From an uncultured bacterium (GTDB taxonomy: Bacteria > Myxococcota_A > Bradymonadia > UBA7976 > VGTA01): 64,000 bases of DNA. Positions 1-9,073 of this stretch are shown here, in pieces. The notes under the pieces were generated by a model. The model was not told the origin of the DNA. It searched no databases and was given only the letters and a program-made list of their open reading frames with translations. The translations under genes were made by a program, and so were the position numbers. How positions within the stretch are numbered: position 1 is the first letter of the stretch; every line of letters starts with the position of its first letter. Where the stretch lies: positions 124,001 through 188,000 of the forward strand of contig CALSSE010000010.1 of NCBI GenBank assembly GCA_943788935.1. Reading direction: 5' to 3'.

Positions 1-686
1 AGCGTAAACGAATTGGAGAGCGATTTATCCGAACCTTTGAGGGCGCTGCAGACTCTATCGGTTCACCGCCTTGTTTGGTACAAGGGACGATCTATCCCGA
101 TGTCATAGAGTCGAGTGGCGGGTCCAAGAGCGCTCGTAAGATTAAGGCCCATCATAACGTAGGCGGCCTCCCTGAAGACGTTGATTTTGAGATTGTAGAA
201 CCTCTGAGGATGCTCTTTAAAGATGAAGTGAGGGCGGTCGGTGAGGCCCTCGGCTTACCCCATGAGCTCGTCTGGCGACAGCCTTTTCCAGGACCTGGTC
301 TCGCGGTGCGCTGTTTAGGAGAGATCACTAAAACACGACTAGAGACTCTCAGACATGCTGATTTCATCTTCACTGAAGCCCTTCGAAAAGCAGAGCTATT
401 GGAGCAGAGGGTCAGCGCTGACTCTACGGTTACAGGGAGCGCTCAGGCCTTTGCTGTTCTCCTCCCCGTTCGCTCAGTCGGAGTGATGGGTGATGGGAGG
501 ACCTATGAAGAGGTGATCGCTTTACGGGCGGTGCAGACCTCCGACTTTATGACTGCGGAGTGGGCTGAGCTCCCCTATAAGCTCCTCGCTCAGGTCTCAC
601 GAGAGATCGTAAATGAGGTCTCTGGGGTGAACAGGGTGGTCTACGATATCACCACCAAGCCTCCAGGCACGATTGAATGGGAATAA
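1..686 (+). CDS. guaA: GMP synthase (glutamine-hydrolysing), C-terminal part
   Basis: This is the 3' end of guaA; the reading frame is open from the first bases of the window and the start lies outside it. GMP synthase converts XMP to GMP using glutamine and ATP. The visible part begins in the ATP pyrophosphatase domain ([13 protein letters not shown], then [11 protein letters not shown]) and runs through the dimerisation domain with its typical blocks ([35 protein letters not shown]) to the family C-terminus ([14 protein letters not shown]). Nothing is missing at the 3' end. A run of eight C follows at 700-707, and no clear terminator hairpin is visible. Identification is secure because the C-terminal motifs are nearly invariant in this family. 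Confidence 0.97.
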   Translation, partial: RKRIGERFIRTFEGAADSIGSPPCLVQGTIYPDVIESSGGSKSARKIKAHHNVGGLPEDVDFEIVEPLRMLFKDEVRAVGEALGLPHELVWRQPFPGPGLAVRCLGEITKTRLETLRHADFIFTEALRKAELLEQRVSADSTVTGSAQAFAVLLPVRSVGVMGDGRTYEEVIALRAVQTSDFMTAEWAELPYKLLAQVSREIVNEVSGVNRVVYDITTKPPGTIEWE

Positions 687-829
687 GGATTCCGAATCAC
701 CCCCCCCTAGACTGAAGATTGGGCGAGACCATTAATGTCGACGATGGGAAATAGAATACACATAGTGATTCCCTCAGAGAAAAGCCGATGTATGATGAAA
801 TCCTATATCTTGTATTAGAGAGGTGATTA

Positions 830-2332
830 TTGTCATTCCACCATTTCTTATCACCGACGTATTTTAGTGCGCGAAATCGTCTATCTCAAGTCTTAGTGAT
901 CGGCGCAGTGATCATCGTGATCACGGTATCTTGGGCGGCGCTTATGCCCATCATAGAGTGGGTGAAAGCTGAGTTGAGCCCTCGAATGTCGTCTAGCGAG
1001 AGCCTCAAAAACTCGGTAGTGATCGATATTCCTAACCTCAACTCTGATGATTTTGAGGAGATCAGAGCCCGTCCTCAGAGAGTATTAGTCTATCAAACGA
1101 AGCCTACTTTAGAGCTGATCGGTCGAGGTGTTTCGATCACTTGGGCTAAGCCGCTAGGGTCATCTTCAACCCAAAGTAGCTCACGCCCAGGCTCTCTGAC
1201 AGTCGGTGTCTTTCCTAAATATGTCGATCGAGTCTTTAGAGTGGACAGCGTGGGAGAGTTTCTAGTCGAGTCGCCATCGATGATGCTCCTCTTGCGAGAT
1301 CTCCTTTTTTCAGCGCGGGGTGAGGCCATTAGAGCAGAGCTGATCGTATTGAAAGAGGAGGTCTCTACTCGGTGGCAGAGAATATGGCCACTGTTGACGA
1401 CTTCATTATCCCAACATCTCAGATCTCAAGACCTCGCCCAGATCACCGGTGATCCTGTGATCATCTCTCGAATAAAGCAGAGCTTGATGAATGAGATACA
1501 GACACACATAGAATTCGAAGGGATGGGCGCTCGACTAGCCAAACTCCCCGAGGTGAATGAGCTCGTCTCTTTGGCGACTGAGGAGATGAATATCACCCAA
1601 CTGAGAGAGAAGACCGTAAAGGGATTACTCACTCAGACGCACATAGAGGCTAAACGCTCTAAGCGAGTGATCGTTGACTTATGGAGAGAAGATCGACTCC
1701 TCAGCGATAGCACAGCCTGCCTCTTCAAGGGGGCGAAGCGATATCATTGGGGGGCTAAGCTGTTAGGATATATTTATAAAACAGATCATTCGAGGCTCTG
1801 TACATCCCTCTCTGCATCCACAAGCCGGACCTTGGTTGGTGGTTTGCGAGCAGGAGGTGAGGATTTTGTCTCCCAGGCTTGGGAGAGGGCATATGAGCAA
1901 CGTGAGCGCTCCACTACCCTCGGGGTTGAAGCGGCGGGGAGCATCGCGAAGGAGCTAAAAGTCCGCCCTGTCCTCCATGATTTTTGGTCTCGTATTAAGA
2001 GTGATGAGCAGCTCTATCACTATGTCAAAACAAAATATGGCGAGTCGACTTGGCGGAGACTCTCCAACGCTCTGCGGTCATTCGCTGCTCAAGAATCAGT
2101 ACGACAAGAGCTTAGAGAGCTCAGCGACTTAGTGGAGAGAGCTGGTAAGAAGACCTTGGGTGCCTTGGTCCTTGACGCTGAAGGTAAAGGACCTAATCCA
2201 CTGCTTATCACCTTAATCAAAGAGGAGATCAGTCGTGAGCGACGACCTGTAGTATGGGTCACTCCTGGAGAGAGCTCCTCCAAAATCGGCTCCGGGCATC
2301 ATCTCCAGCGTCCATCAAGGGGGTCACTCTGA
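830..2332 (+). CDS. Membrane-anchored protein of unknown function, first gene of an MlaFE-like operon
   Basis: A 500-residue protein with one N-terminal membrane segment (about residues 21-45, VLVIGAVIIVITVSWAAL) followed by a long mostly helical soluble region. I chose the TTG start at 830 because a good ribosome binding site (GAGAGGTG, 818-825) lies just before it. The stop overlaps the next start (TGATG at 2330-2334), so the gene is translationally coupled to the ABC/MlaE fusion. Its position and topology are those of MlaD, the MCE protein that works with MlaF and MlaE. I cannot recognise the MCE signature in the sequence, however, so calling it a substrate-binding partner is inference from context only. 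It could equally be an unrelated periplasmic accessory protein. Confidence 0.8.
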   Translation: MSFHHFLSPTYFSARNRLSQVLVIGAVIIVITVSWAALMPIIEWVKAELSPRMSSSESLKNSVVIDIPNLNSDDFEEIRARPQRVLVYQTKPTLELIGRGVSITWAKPLGSSSTQSSSRPGSLTVGVFPKYVDRVFRVDSVGEFLVESPSMMLLLRDLLFSARGEAIRAELIVLKEEVSTRWQRIWPLLTTSLSQHLRSQDLAQITGDPVIISRIKQSLMNEIQTHIEFEGMGARLAKLPEVNELVSLATEEMNITQLREKTVKGLLTQTHIEAKRSKRVIVDLWREDRLLSDSTACLFKGAKRYHWGAKLLGYIYKTDHSRLCTSLSASTSRTLVGGLRAGGEDFVSQAWERAYEQRERSTTLGVEAAGSIAKELKVRPVLHDFWSRIKSDEQLYHYVKTKYGESTWRRLSNALRSFAAQESVRQELRELSDLVERAGKKTLGALVLDAEGKGPNPLLITLIKEEISRERRPVVWVTPGESSSKIGSGHHLQRPSRGSL

Positions 2333-4143
2333 TGATGATACCGACCCATGAATTAGGGGTAGAAGAGGCGAGTGAAGGCGCTGAGTTGCCCAAAGACTCG
2401 ACTCAGAATCCGACTCAGAATCCGAATCCGACTCCGACTCCGAATCCGACCACAGTGATCGAGATCTCGGGACTCACTCTTGAGTCCTTGAACGCTACGG
2501 GGAATCAGCTGACCGCTCGTACACTCTACCGGGAGTGTGAACTCACCGCCCAACGGGGTGAGATCGTGCTCCTCTTAGGTGCGAGTGGAGCGGGGAAATC
2601 GCTCTTGACCAACCTCTTACTCAATATGGAGTCTCCGCTCACCGAGAGCTTGATATTAGGAGAGTCCTCTCTCTCTCGTTCACCATCGATGTCAGTTTAT
2701 CTAGAGACTGAGGAGCCGTCAGAGCCGTTAGAGGCTTTAACTTTACCTTATCCAGAATCGCTAAAGAGAGAGATTGGGGTTATGTTTCAGTCACTCGGTC
2801 TCTTTGAAGACCTCACGGTAGAGGAGAACTTCCGCTTCGCGAATGATCACTCCCGTTCACCACGGCGAGGCCTTGAGTGGAGTACTTGGTTGGGCGAGAC
2901 TCTCTCTAAACTTCAACTCTCTTCGTCGATGATCGGTCGTAAGATCGATAAGCTCTCTGGAGGAGAACGTCAGCGGGTCGCCCTCGGTCGTCTCCTCGCT
3001 TATCAGCCCCGGGTAATGATCCTCGATGAGCCAACCTCCGCCTTGGATTTTGGAAATACCCTGCGCACCGTGGAGATGATCAAGAGCGTTCATCAAGAGG
3101 GTGAGTCTCTGCTCACTCTGGTGATCACTCATGACTATGAGTCATTCCTCGAGATCGCCGATCGAGTGTGGCTGCTCGATGAAGAGGCGAAGTTTTTGAA
3201 TCACTCACCCCCGCTGAGTCATGAAGTCTATCGTGAGAAGCTCAGCATGAGGCGTAACTTACCCACCCGCGATCTCTCTGAGCTCGATCATCTCACCCAC
3301 TTAGCGAGAGTTCATGATCTAGCGCTGATGACCTCCTTGAAGAGAGCGAAGAGCCAACTCTCGCGAATCATGAGCACCCTCAAGAGCCCTTGGATGCTCG
3401 TCTATCTAAAGAAGTTTATTGTCGAGATCCTTATTAAAGGACTCCCCTTTTATTTAGTGTCGAGTTTGGTTTTAGGAGCGGTCGCTACCTATTTTACCTT
3501 TAATCTAAACCTCGGTCAGATCTCTCTCTCGACTGGGAATGAGGTTGAGGTCAGTCGATTTATTTTACCGACCTTCTTCGAGCAAATGCTCTCTGGGTTT
3601 AGCGTAGTGATGTTTAGAGCGGTGATTCCCGTCTTCATCTGTCTCTGTGTAGCCGCTCGCTCAGGGACAGCGGTCACCGCTTACCTCAGCGAGATGAGGG
3701 ATCCTCAACGGCGGCAATGGGATGCTCTCGATCACTTTGGAATACTCCCTTATTGGTTCTTTATGCCCCAGCTGATCGTGGTCTTCGCCCTAAGCTGCTT
3801 CACTCTCTCTTATCTCTCTTTTTGGTCAGCGTCGATAGGGTCATTGATCACATCGTTAGTGATTAATCCACTCTGCACACTAGATATTTGGTACGCTCAT
3901 TATATAAAGCTCCTCGAGCCAACTCGGGGGGTATGGTACAAAGGCGCAGAGATGCTACTCCTTAAGACCACCCTCTCAGGGGTCTCTATCGCCCTCATCA
4001 GTGTACGCTATGGGTCTAAGGTAAAACGCTCCTCTCTCGATATGATGAGGGCTCTAAGTAAAGCGAACGTCTTTAGTGTTATCTGCGTACTCATCATCTA
4101 CTTTCTTCTCTTGGTATGGGAGTCTCAGAGATGGACCTCTTAA
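2332..4143 (+). CDS. Fused ABC ATPase and MlaE-like permease
   Basis: One polypeptide joins an ABC ATPase to an MlaE-family permease, which are normally separate (MlaF and MlaE) in the lipid transport system between the inner and outer membranes. The ATPase half has Walker A GASGAGKS (about residues 83-90), signature LSGGERQR (about 208) and Walker B VMILDEPTSALD (about 228). The permease half (about 355-603) has several membrane segments and the MlaE-like block ARSGTAVTAYLSEMRD. The ATG at 2332 is preferred over an upstream in-frame ATG at 2254 because AAGGGGG lies just before it and the overlap with the previous stop is one base. An N-terminal low-complexity stretch of Asn, Pro and Thr (about residues 24-40) is encoded by a short DNA repeat. 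It is coupled to the genes on both sides. Confidence 0.88.
   Translation: MMIPTHELGVEEASEGAELPKDSTQNPTQNPNPTPTPNPTTVIEISGLTLESLNATGNQLTARTLYRECELTAQRGEIVLLLGASGAGKSLLTNLLLNMESPLTESLILGESSLSRSPSMSVYLETEEPSEPLEALTLPYPESLKREIGVMFQSLGLFEDLTVEENFRFANDHSRSPRRGLEWSTWLGETLSKLQLSSSMIGRKIDKLSGGERQRVALGRLLAYQPRVMILDEPTSALDFGNTLRTVEMIKSVHQEGESLLTLVITHDYESFLEIADRVWLLDEEAKFLNHSPPLSHEVYREKLSMRRNLPTRDLSELDHLTHLARVHDLALMTSLKRAKSQLSRIMSTLKSPWMLVYLKKFIVEILIKGLPFYLVSSLVLGAVATYFTFNLNLGQISLSTGNEVEVSRFILPTFFEQMLSGFSVVMFRAVIPVFICLCVAARSGTAVTAYLSEMRDPQRRQWDALDHFGILPYWFFMPQLIVVFALSCFTLSYLSFWSASIGSLITSLVINPLCTLDIWYAHYIKLLEPTRGVWYKGAEMLLLKTTLSGVSIALISVRYGSKVKRSSLDMMRALSKANVFSVICVLIIYFLLLVWESQRWTS
2401..2450 (+). repeat. 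Imperfect 6-12 bp coding tandem repeat
   Basis: Repeated units based on CCGACT and CAGAATCCGACT encode an Asn/Pro/Thr-rich linker near the N-terminus of the ATPase-permease fusion. The frame is kept because all units are multiples of three. Confidence 0.8.
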
Positions 4144-6749
4144 CGAGCCTCGGCTTACTACTCAGCGCTCTCTTAGGTTTAAGCGCGTTGAGGCTAAATC
4201 GTAAACTCAAGCGAACTAAGTCAGATGACTTAAACGTATTGAATGTACCGATTATTGGAGTGAATGGAGAACATCGTCGCTTGATCTTTGAGCTCTCTGA
4301 GCGCCTGAGCGCTCAGCAGTCCTCAGAGATGATCACTCGGCCCCTCACTCTCTCTGAAGAGGAGTCTCTTCGGGGGGTTAAGTTGGTCTCTATCAGTGAA
4401 GAACAGAGCAGTGAAGAGCCTCTCTCCCTTGATGAGCTCAATCGTCAGAGTACTCAATCTTTGATTCAGTACTATAAGACCCCTCCCCCGTTTCAGTTGA
4501 GTCCTCAACCGGCCTATGTCTCAGTACAAGTCTCTTGTCATGATCCCTTTCATGTGCCTTTTACGATCTGCTTCAAAGATCTCTTACATGCAGATATCAA
4601 TAATGATTATCAGAGCGTCTCTACACTCTATCCTGAGCTTAATCATGCCTCCGCGATGATCTTGGTTGTCTCTGCTGAACACGCTGTTAGTCGAGTGGAG
4701 AGCGAACGTCTAGGGTCGTCTCTTCAGCGCCATATTGAAGAGTACTTACAGGCTCACCAACCCCCTAAACCACTCTGGTTGATCTTCGTTCAATCTTCAG
4801 CGAAGCAGACAGGAGATTCGACGCTCAACCTCACGGAGATGAGTGAGACGCTTATCCCGCAACTTAAGCTCGACAACCGTCTCCCTTGCTTAGTCTCTAG
4901 CTATCAACTCCCCACGCTAGAGAGCGCTGTCGACGATGGTATCCAAGAGGTAAACAAAGAATCCTTAAGCCAAAACGGGAGCGCGCTTCTCTCTTACTTG
5001 GCTGACGACTACAAAACACGAGTGAAGGGCTCGCTCTCTCGACGACGAATCGCGTCTTTGTTTCGTCAACGACGTTGGGCTTTTTTCCTCACTTTAGGCT
5101 TAAATATTTGGTCATTATTCGGGCTCTATGACCTTGATCGACTTCCTAATCTACACGCTGTAGATGAGTGGAGCGTAGAGAGCCTAGAGCATGCTCAGAG
5201 AAAGTTGCTGAGCGCCTATACAGAGAGCAGAGAGATCTTCCACCCACTGACCCTCCATCGGGATCAGCTTACCGAGCGACTCAACCTCATCGCCGAGCTT
5301 TACTTGACACTTTATCAGCGGGAATTGAGGGTCACCCTTAGCGCTTTGAATGATCAGGGTGGGGCAGATCATGATAAGGTGAAGCGAGAGCTAGCGCACT
5401 TTAGTCGAGCGTTAGTCAGCTTTCGGCATCAAGTGAGACGGAGTGGGGTGGCCTTACTTAAAGAGCCCTCTCTGAAGCAAATGGACTTAAGTTTGAGAGG
5501 TCTGACTCCGCTCTTAACGATGAGTGCTGCCTCACGAGGCCCCATTGAATCGACGACTAGGATCTCACACGCTCAGCGATTGCGACTACAAACTGGAGAG
5601 TCTTATCCCTTTTGGGAGCGTCACTGCTTGAGCTCTGAGCAAGTCTTCTGTGAGTTGATGACCGCCCGAGATCGCCTCGTTACCGAGGCGCTCAGTCTGT
5701 CACTCAGTGAGCTCCTAAGCCCAAGTTATAAACGCTTAATGAAGTGGCGAGAGCTCACTTGCTTTACCGATCCTCACTCCTCATTGAATATCGCTTTTCA
5801 AGAGCGGTTAATGTCTAGTTGGGTAACCTTCAGCCAACGGCTTGATGAGCATGCTCAAGCCAATAAAGTAGACCTTGAGAAGCTAGAAGCGCTTCGACGC
5901 ATTGATGAGCTACGAGATAGAGTTCACGCGAAGTGTCGTGTTCCGGTGTGGCCGAGTAAATTCGAGAGCGCTTGGCGAGAGAGGGTGAACGCAGAAGCGG
6001 TCAACCTGAGTAAGCAGCTCTCCTCTTTAGGCGAGCGAGATCAAGCGACGCAGCAGGCCGCTAAAGCCCTCATATTATGGACAGAGAGTCAGCTTCATCC
6101 GAGTAACCGGGTGAGGGTGACCTTCGCTGCTCAGCGAGCGCCATGGATATCGGAGCTACAAAAAACTTTCTCTCGACCAGATGATAGGTCTTTACGGGCT
6201 CAAATACAGGCGATGAAGATGAGCCTCTCTCAACTCGAGAGCCTGCCCCGCTCTGACATCATCAAGAGAGATCTCGACGAGTGGAATCAGCGAATCGAAC
6301 AACTCAACGCTTGGTTAAGTCCTCACCGAGTAGAGATGAAGACGGGGCCGATCGAATGTGATCAGTCGGTTTTACAGAGCGCAGATGAGTCAAAATGGAA
6401 GATCTTTATCGGAGACTACTTAAGTTACTATCTGACCTTAGAGCATAAGAATCTATTGTCATTGATCTCCGAGAGTGACCAATCGAACTATTTTGAGTGG
6501 ACACCGTGGAGCGAATATCGAGTGCGAGTCTATGAGCGAGATGGTGATTTTGATATGAAAACAGCTGATGTTGAGAACGATGATACCCCTCTCGGGCTTC
6601 CGAAGTATGTCTCTTGGAGCGTTCTCCCTCACCGTCCTAAGACACTTATATTAAACGCTGCAGGGACTTGCAAAGTGGTCGCCCACTTCAAAGATCCTAA
6701 ATACCCCTCATGGCTGCCGCTCTCTTCGCGACTGACCGACCAACATTGA
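4131..6749 (+). CDS. Large membrane protein with a degenerate G-domain-like region (IcmF/TssM-like topology)
   Basis: An approximately 870-residue protein with an N-terminal membrane segment (LLTSLGLLLSALLGLSAL), a soluble region of about 300 residues, a second membrane segment (about residue 317, WAFFLTLGLNIWSLFGL), and a long helical C-terminal part. The first soluble region reads like a worn-out small GTPase fold: IIGVNGEHRR where a P-loop would lie, ASAMILVVSAEHA as a central strand, LWLIFVQSSAKQTGDS near the base-recognition position. No intact GxxxxGKS is present. The order membrane anchor, G-like domain, membrane segment, helical C-terminus recalls IcmF/TssM, but I see no other type VI secretion gene nearby, so this is topology only. 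The ATG at 4131 has GGAG eight bases upstream and overlaps the end of the permease gene, indicating coupling; an alternative start is 4116. Confidence 0.8.
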   Translation: MDLLTSLGLLLSALLGLSALRLNRKLKRTKSDDLNVLNVPIIGVNGEHRRLIFELSERLSAQQSSEMITRPLTLSEEESLRGVKLVSISEEQSSEEPLSLDELNRQSTQSLIQYYKTPPPFQLSPQPAYVSVQVSCHDPFHVPFTICFKDLLHADINNDYQSVSTLYPELNHASAMILVVSAEHAVSRVESERLGSSLQRHIEEYLQAHQPPKPLWLIFVQSSAKQTGDSTLNLTEMSETLIPQLKLDNRLPCLVSSYQLPTLESAVDDGIQEVNKESLSQNGSALLSYLADDYKTRVKGSLSRRRIASLFRQRRWAFFLTLGLNIWSLFGLYDLDRLPNLHAVDEWSVESLEHAQRKLLSAYTESREIFHPLTLHRDQLTERLNLIAELYLTLYQRELRVTLSALNDQGGADHDKVKRELAHFSRALVSFRHQVRRSGVALLKEPSLKQMDLSLRGLTPLLTMSAASRGPIESTTRISHAQRLRLQTGESYPFWERHCLSSEQVFCELMTARDRLVTEALSLSLSELLSPSYKRLMKWRELTCFTDPHSSLNIAFQERLMSSWVTFSQRLDEHAQANKVDLEKLEALRRIDELRDRVHAKCRVPVWPSKFESAWRERVNAEAVNLSKQLSSLGERDQATQQAAKALILWTESQLHPSNRVRVTFAAQRAPWISELQKTFSRPDDRSLRAQIQAMKMSLSQLESLPRSDIIKRDLDEWNQRIEQLNAWLSPHRVEMKTGPIECDQSVLQSADESKWKIFIGDYLSYYLTLEHKNLLSLISESDQSNYFEWTPWSEYRVRVYERDGDFDMKTADVENDDTPLGLPKYVSWSVLPHRPKTLILNAAGTCKVVAHFKDPKYPSWLPLSSRLTDQH

Positions 6750-6877
6750 TCGAAAGCTGCTATTAAGATTAGGTTTAAAGCCAGACCACCCCATGCATGA
6801 TCACTTGAGAGAGGTCTACGCTGACTTTTTGAGACGATAGACTAAAATATTATATTCCTCAGGTAATATTCTTCAGT

Positions 6878-6894
6878 ACTGAACAGTTATATAG
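6878..6894 (-). promoter_or_regulatory. Candidate LexA operator
   Basis: Read on the minus strand the site is CTATATAACTGTTCAGT, with the same CT-N8-GTTCAGT layout as the three sites in front of lexA in this window. It lies 29-45 bases before the start codon of the following gene, inside a palindrome TTCAGTACTGAA. Assignment rests on motif match only. Confidence 0.45.
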
Positions 6895-6922
6895 GTAAGA
6901 GTTTGATTAAGGAGGCCTCCCT

Positions 6923-9073
6923 ATGCTGTTTAATAACAACTATTCTATTCCATATGTCCATAATGAGTCATTTGGGGTGTATTTAAAGAATCAAGGTAAG
7001 GAGGGTCTCTTCCCCCTACGTATAGATCGAGTCAAGCTCTATGATGGAGGTGAAGGTCACTCATATTCCAGAAGAACTGTCGCTGAGAAAGACGTCTGCC
7101 AAGTCCCTCGTCATCACTGTATCGTCATAGATCAGCTTAAAGACCATGTCGGGTACCTAGATAAAGTCGCCCATTTTACTCAAAAGATCCTCACTATAGA
7201 AGAGTATCGAGATCCTCACACCATGGTCACTGTGATCACTCTCGATCACAGCGGACCACAGATCAAATATCAAAGAGCTAAGGTGACGGAGATGTTGGCA
7301 TCACCGCTCGATAAGGACTCTCTGTTTGGGCAAAGACACTTGGATGAGCAGCCCACAGAATATAACTCAGAGAGCTCTGTTCACTCACTCATCGAGACAT
7401 TGGATATGATTGAGCGCCTCAAGAGAGAGGGTGAGCTCACAATCATCTCACTAAACACAACGGGTGGACTCAGCGAAGAGATAACTGAGGTCGATAGATC
7501 TGAGATCCTCAAGTATCTCCGTGCTCTCGAGGATGATTACTTTGCCTTAAACTGCCTCTGCTACTCTCAGTCTCCTCCTTCATCGCTCTATAATGAGCTC
7601 TCCTTAGTCGGCGGCGGAGTGACCTTACATGCTCAGGGCCTCAAAATCGTCTATGATAGTTTCTTTCACTCTGTGATCCGCCAAGGGGAGCGAACCATAA
7701 GCCTAGAGATGAATCATGAAGGGAATTGCAGGGGATGGATGTTGATTAATCGGTCGACACAGAGGGTGACCTGTGGATCAAGAGATCAGGCTCTCGTAGG
7801 TGTGAGCCCTAAGGATGATTATGAGCTCTTTAAGTTTTCCCACCTCGATGAGCGCAAGAGTAAACCGTTTGAAGGACTCGAGGCATTATCAGCGAGAGAT
7901 ATGAAACATCATCAACAGCTCGCTCTTCTCGCCTTATCGCACTTTTACCTCACCGTAGAGGGTCATCTCAATAGAGCGAAATATGCCCTCTTTAGCTCAC
8001 AACATCAGGGGCTTTGCTCTCGACATTCCAAAGCGCTCACCGCAGATGAGATCGTTTTATGGCGACGAGACCTTGAAGAGCATTGTTTGCACACTGAAAG
8101 CTCTCTAAACACTCCAGTCCATCATAACTTATCTCAAAAGAAAATAACGCTTGATGGGCGCTCATCAAAGCCATCACTCCATGAGGTCTTCTCTCTAATC
8201 AAGAGGTATAAGAGCGCAGTCTATCTCTCTAAGAGTGAACTGGCCAATACCTATCAGCTTCGTGGCTTGAAGACTCAAGGAGACGAACGAGATGACCACG
8301 CTGGGCTCATCTCTCCGACCATGAGATACCAACCTCGTTCTAATGATGATCTATTAGAGCTTTACTCTGTCAAACTGAACCGATTTGGAGCGCACCTCTC
8401 TCTGACGACAAAAGAACGAATAGAGCTCATAAATACCCGGGATAAAGTGATCTATAAGGTGGGAGGCGTTAATCTCGAAGAGCTCTCCGTTTTTCGATCA
8501 TACACCCTCTTCGCCGAAGGAGAGGTTCACTTACCCATTCTAAAACTTAAGGTTCAGCATAAGCGGCTCTTTCGACAGCTACGCGCTTGGGGCTTGGTTA
8601 AAGGAGCATATCATCCCAATAAATGGTCAACGCTTACCCTCACCCATTTGAGGGTCATTGATCCTCCATCCGTGAAGTGGGATCCTAACGAACTCTATCG
8701 AACGAGCGCTCTCTCTAAGTTTGTACTCAGCTTTATTAACTGTCTCTTAGGTGACTATTCAGATCGCTTCACTCAGCGACAACTCAGCGCCCTTCGCTCT
8801 CGGCATATTCACAGAGACCTGAGTTTCTCTCCACCTAAGCGCTCTGCTTATTATGATCTCGATAGAGCGGAGGCCGAAGGCTCAGTGAAGCAGGAGCGAT
8901 CTACTAGGATAGAACTCGAGAGTCAAGAGTTGGGCTTACTCAGTCATCTCCCTAGCGCTATGAGTTTCATTCGGTCTACTTATCGAATGAATCAAGGGGG
9001 GGGGATACATAAAATAAAGGGAGCAGGCTCATGTATCCCCAGTTTTTATTTTCAATATAAAATAATCACTTAA
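6923..9073 (+). pseudogene. Unknown protein with a possible vWA-like N-terminus, 5' part of a gene split by an IS element
   Basis: The gene begins with a strong Shine-Dalgarno sequence (AAGGAGG, 6909-6915) and reads as native protein up to the target duplication at 9019-9027. It then runs into the IS and stops at 9073, adding about 15 foreign residues. The remaining codons resume in the same frame at 10324. Removing the IS and one 9-bp duplication restores one open frame to 10789, about 860 residues. The N-terminal 200 residues have alternating strands and helices that could be a vWA-like fold (HCIVIDQLKDHVGYLDKV, later LTIISLNTTGG), but the metal-binding DxSxS is absent, so this is weak. The C-terminal half is not recognised. 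It follows the MlaFE-like operon after 173 bases and has its own candidate LexA site. Confidence 0.75.
8996..9004 (+). repeat. Run of nine G inside a coding sequence
   Basis: Nine consecutive G encode Gly-Gly-Gly in the split gene, 15 bases before the target duplication of the IS. Tracts of this length are prone to slippage. Confidence 0.9.

Noticed and set aside
4116..6749. Type VI secretion locus based on the IcmF/TssM-like topology
   Set aside because: No TssB/C, Hcp, VgrG, TssK or ClpV gene is nearby and the P-loop is missing; only topology agrees.
7085..7480. Functional vWA domain in the IS-split protein
   Set aside because: The strand order is suggestive, but the DxSxS metal site is absent (VIDQLKDH), so only a vague fold likeness is claimed.
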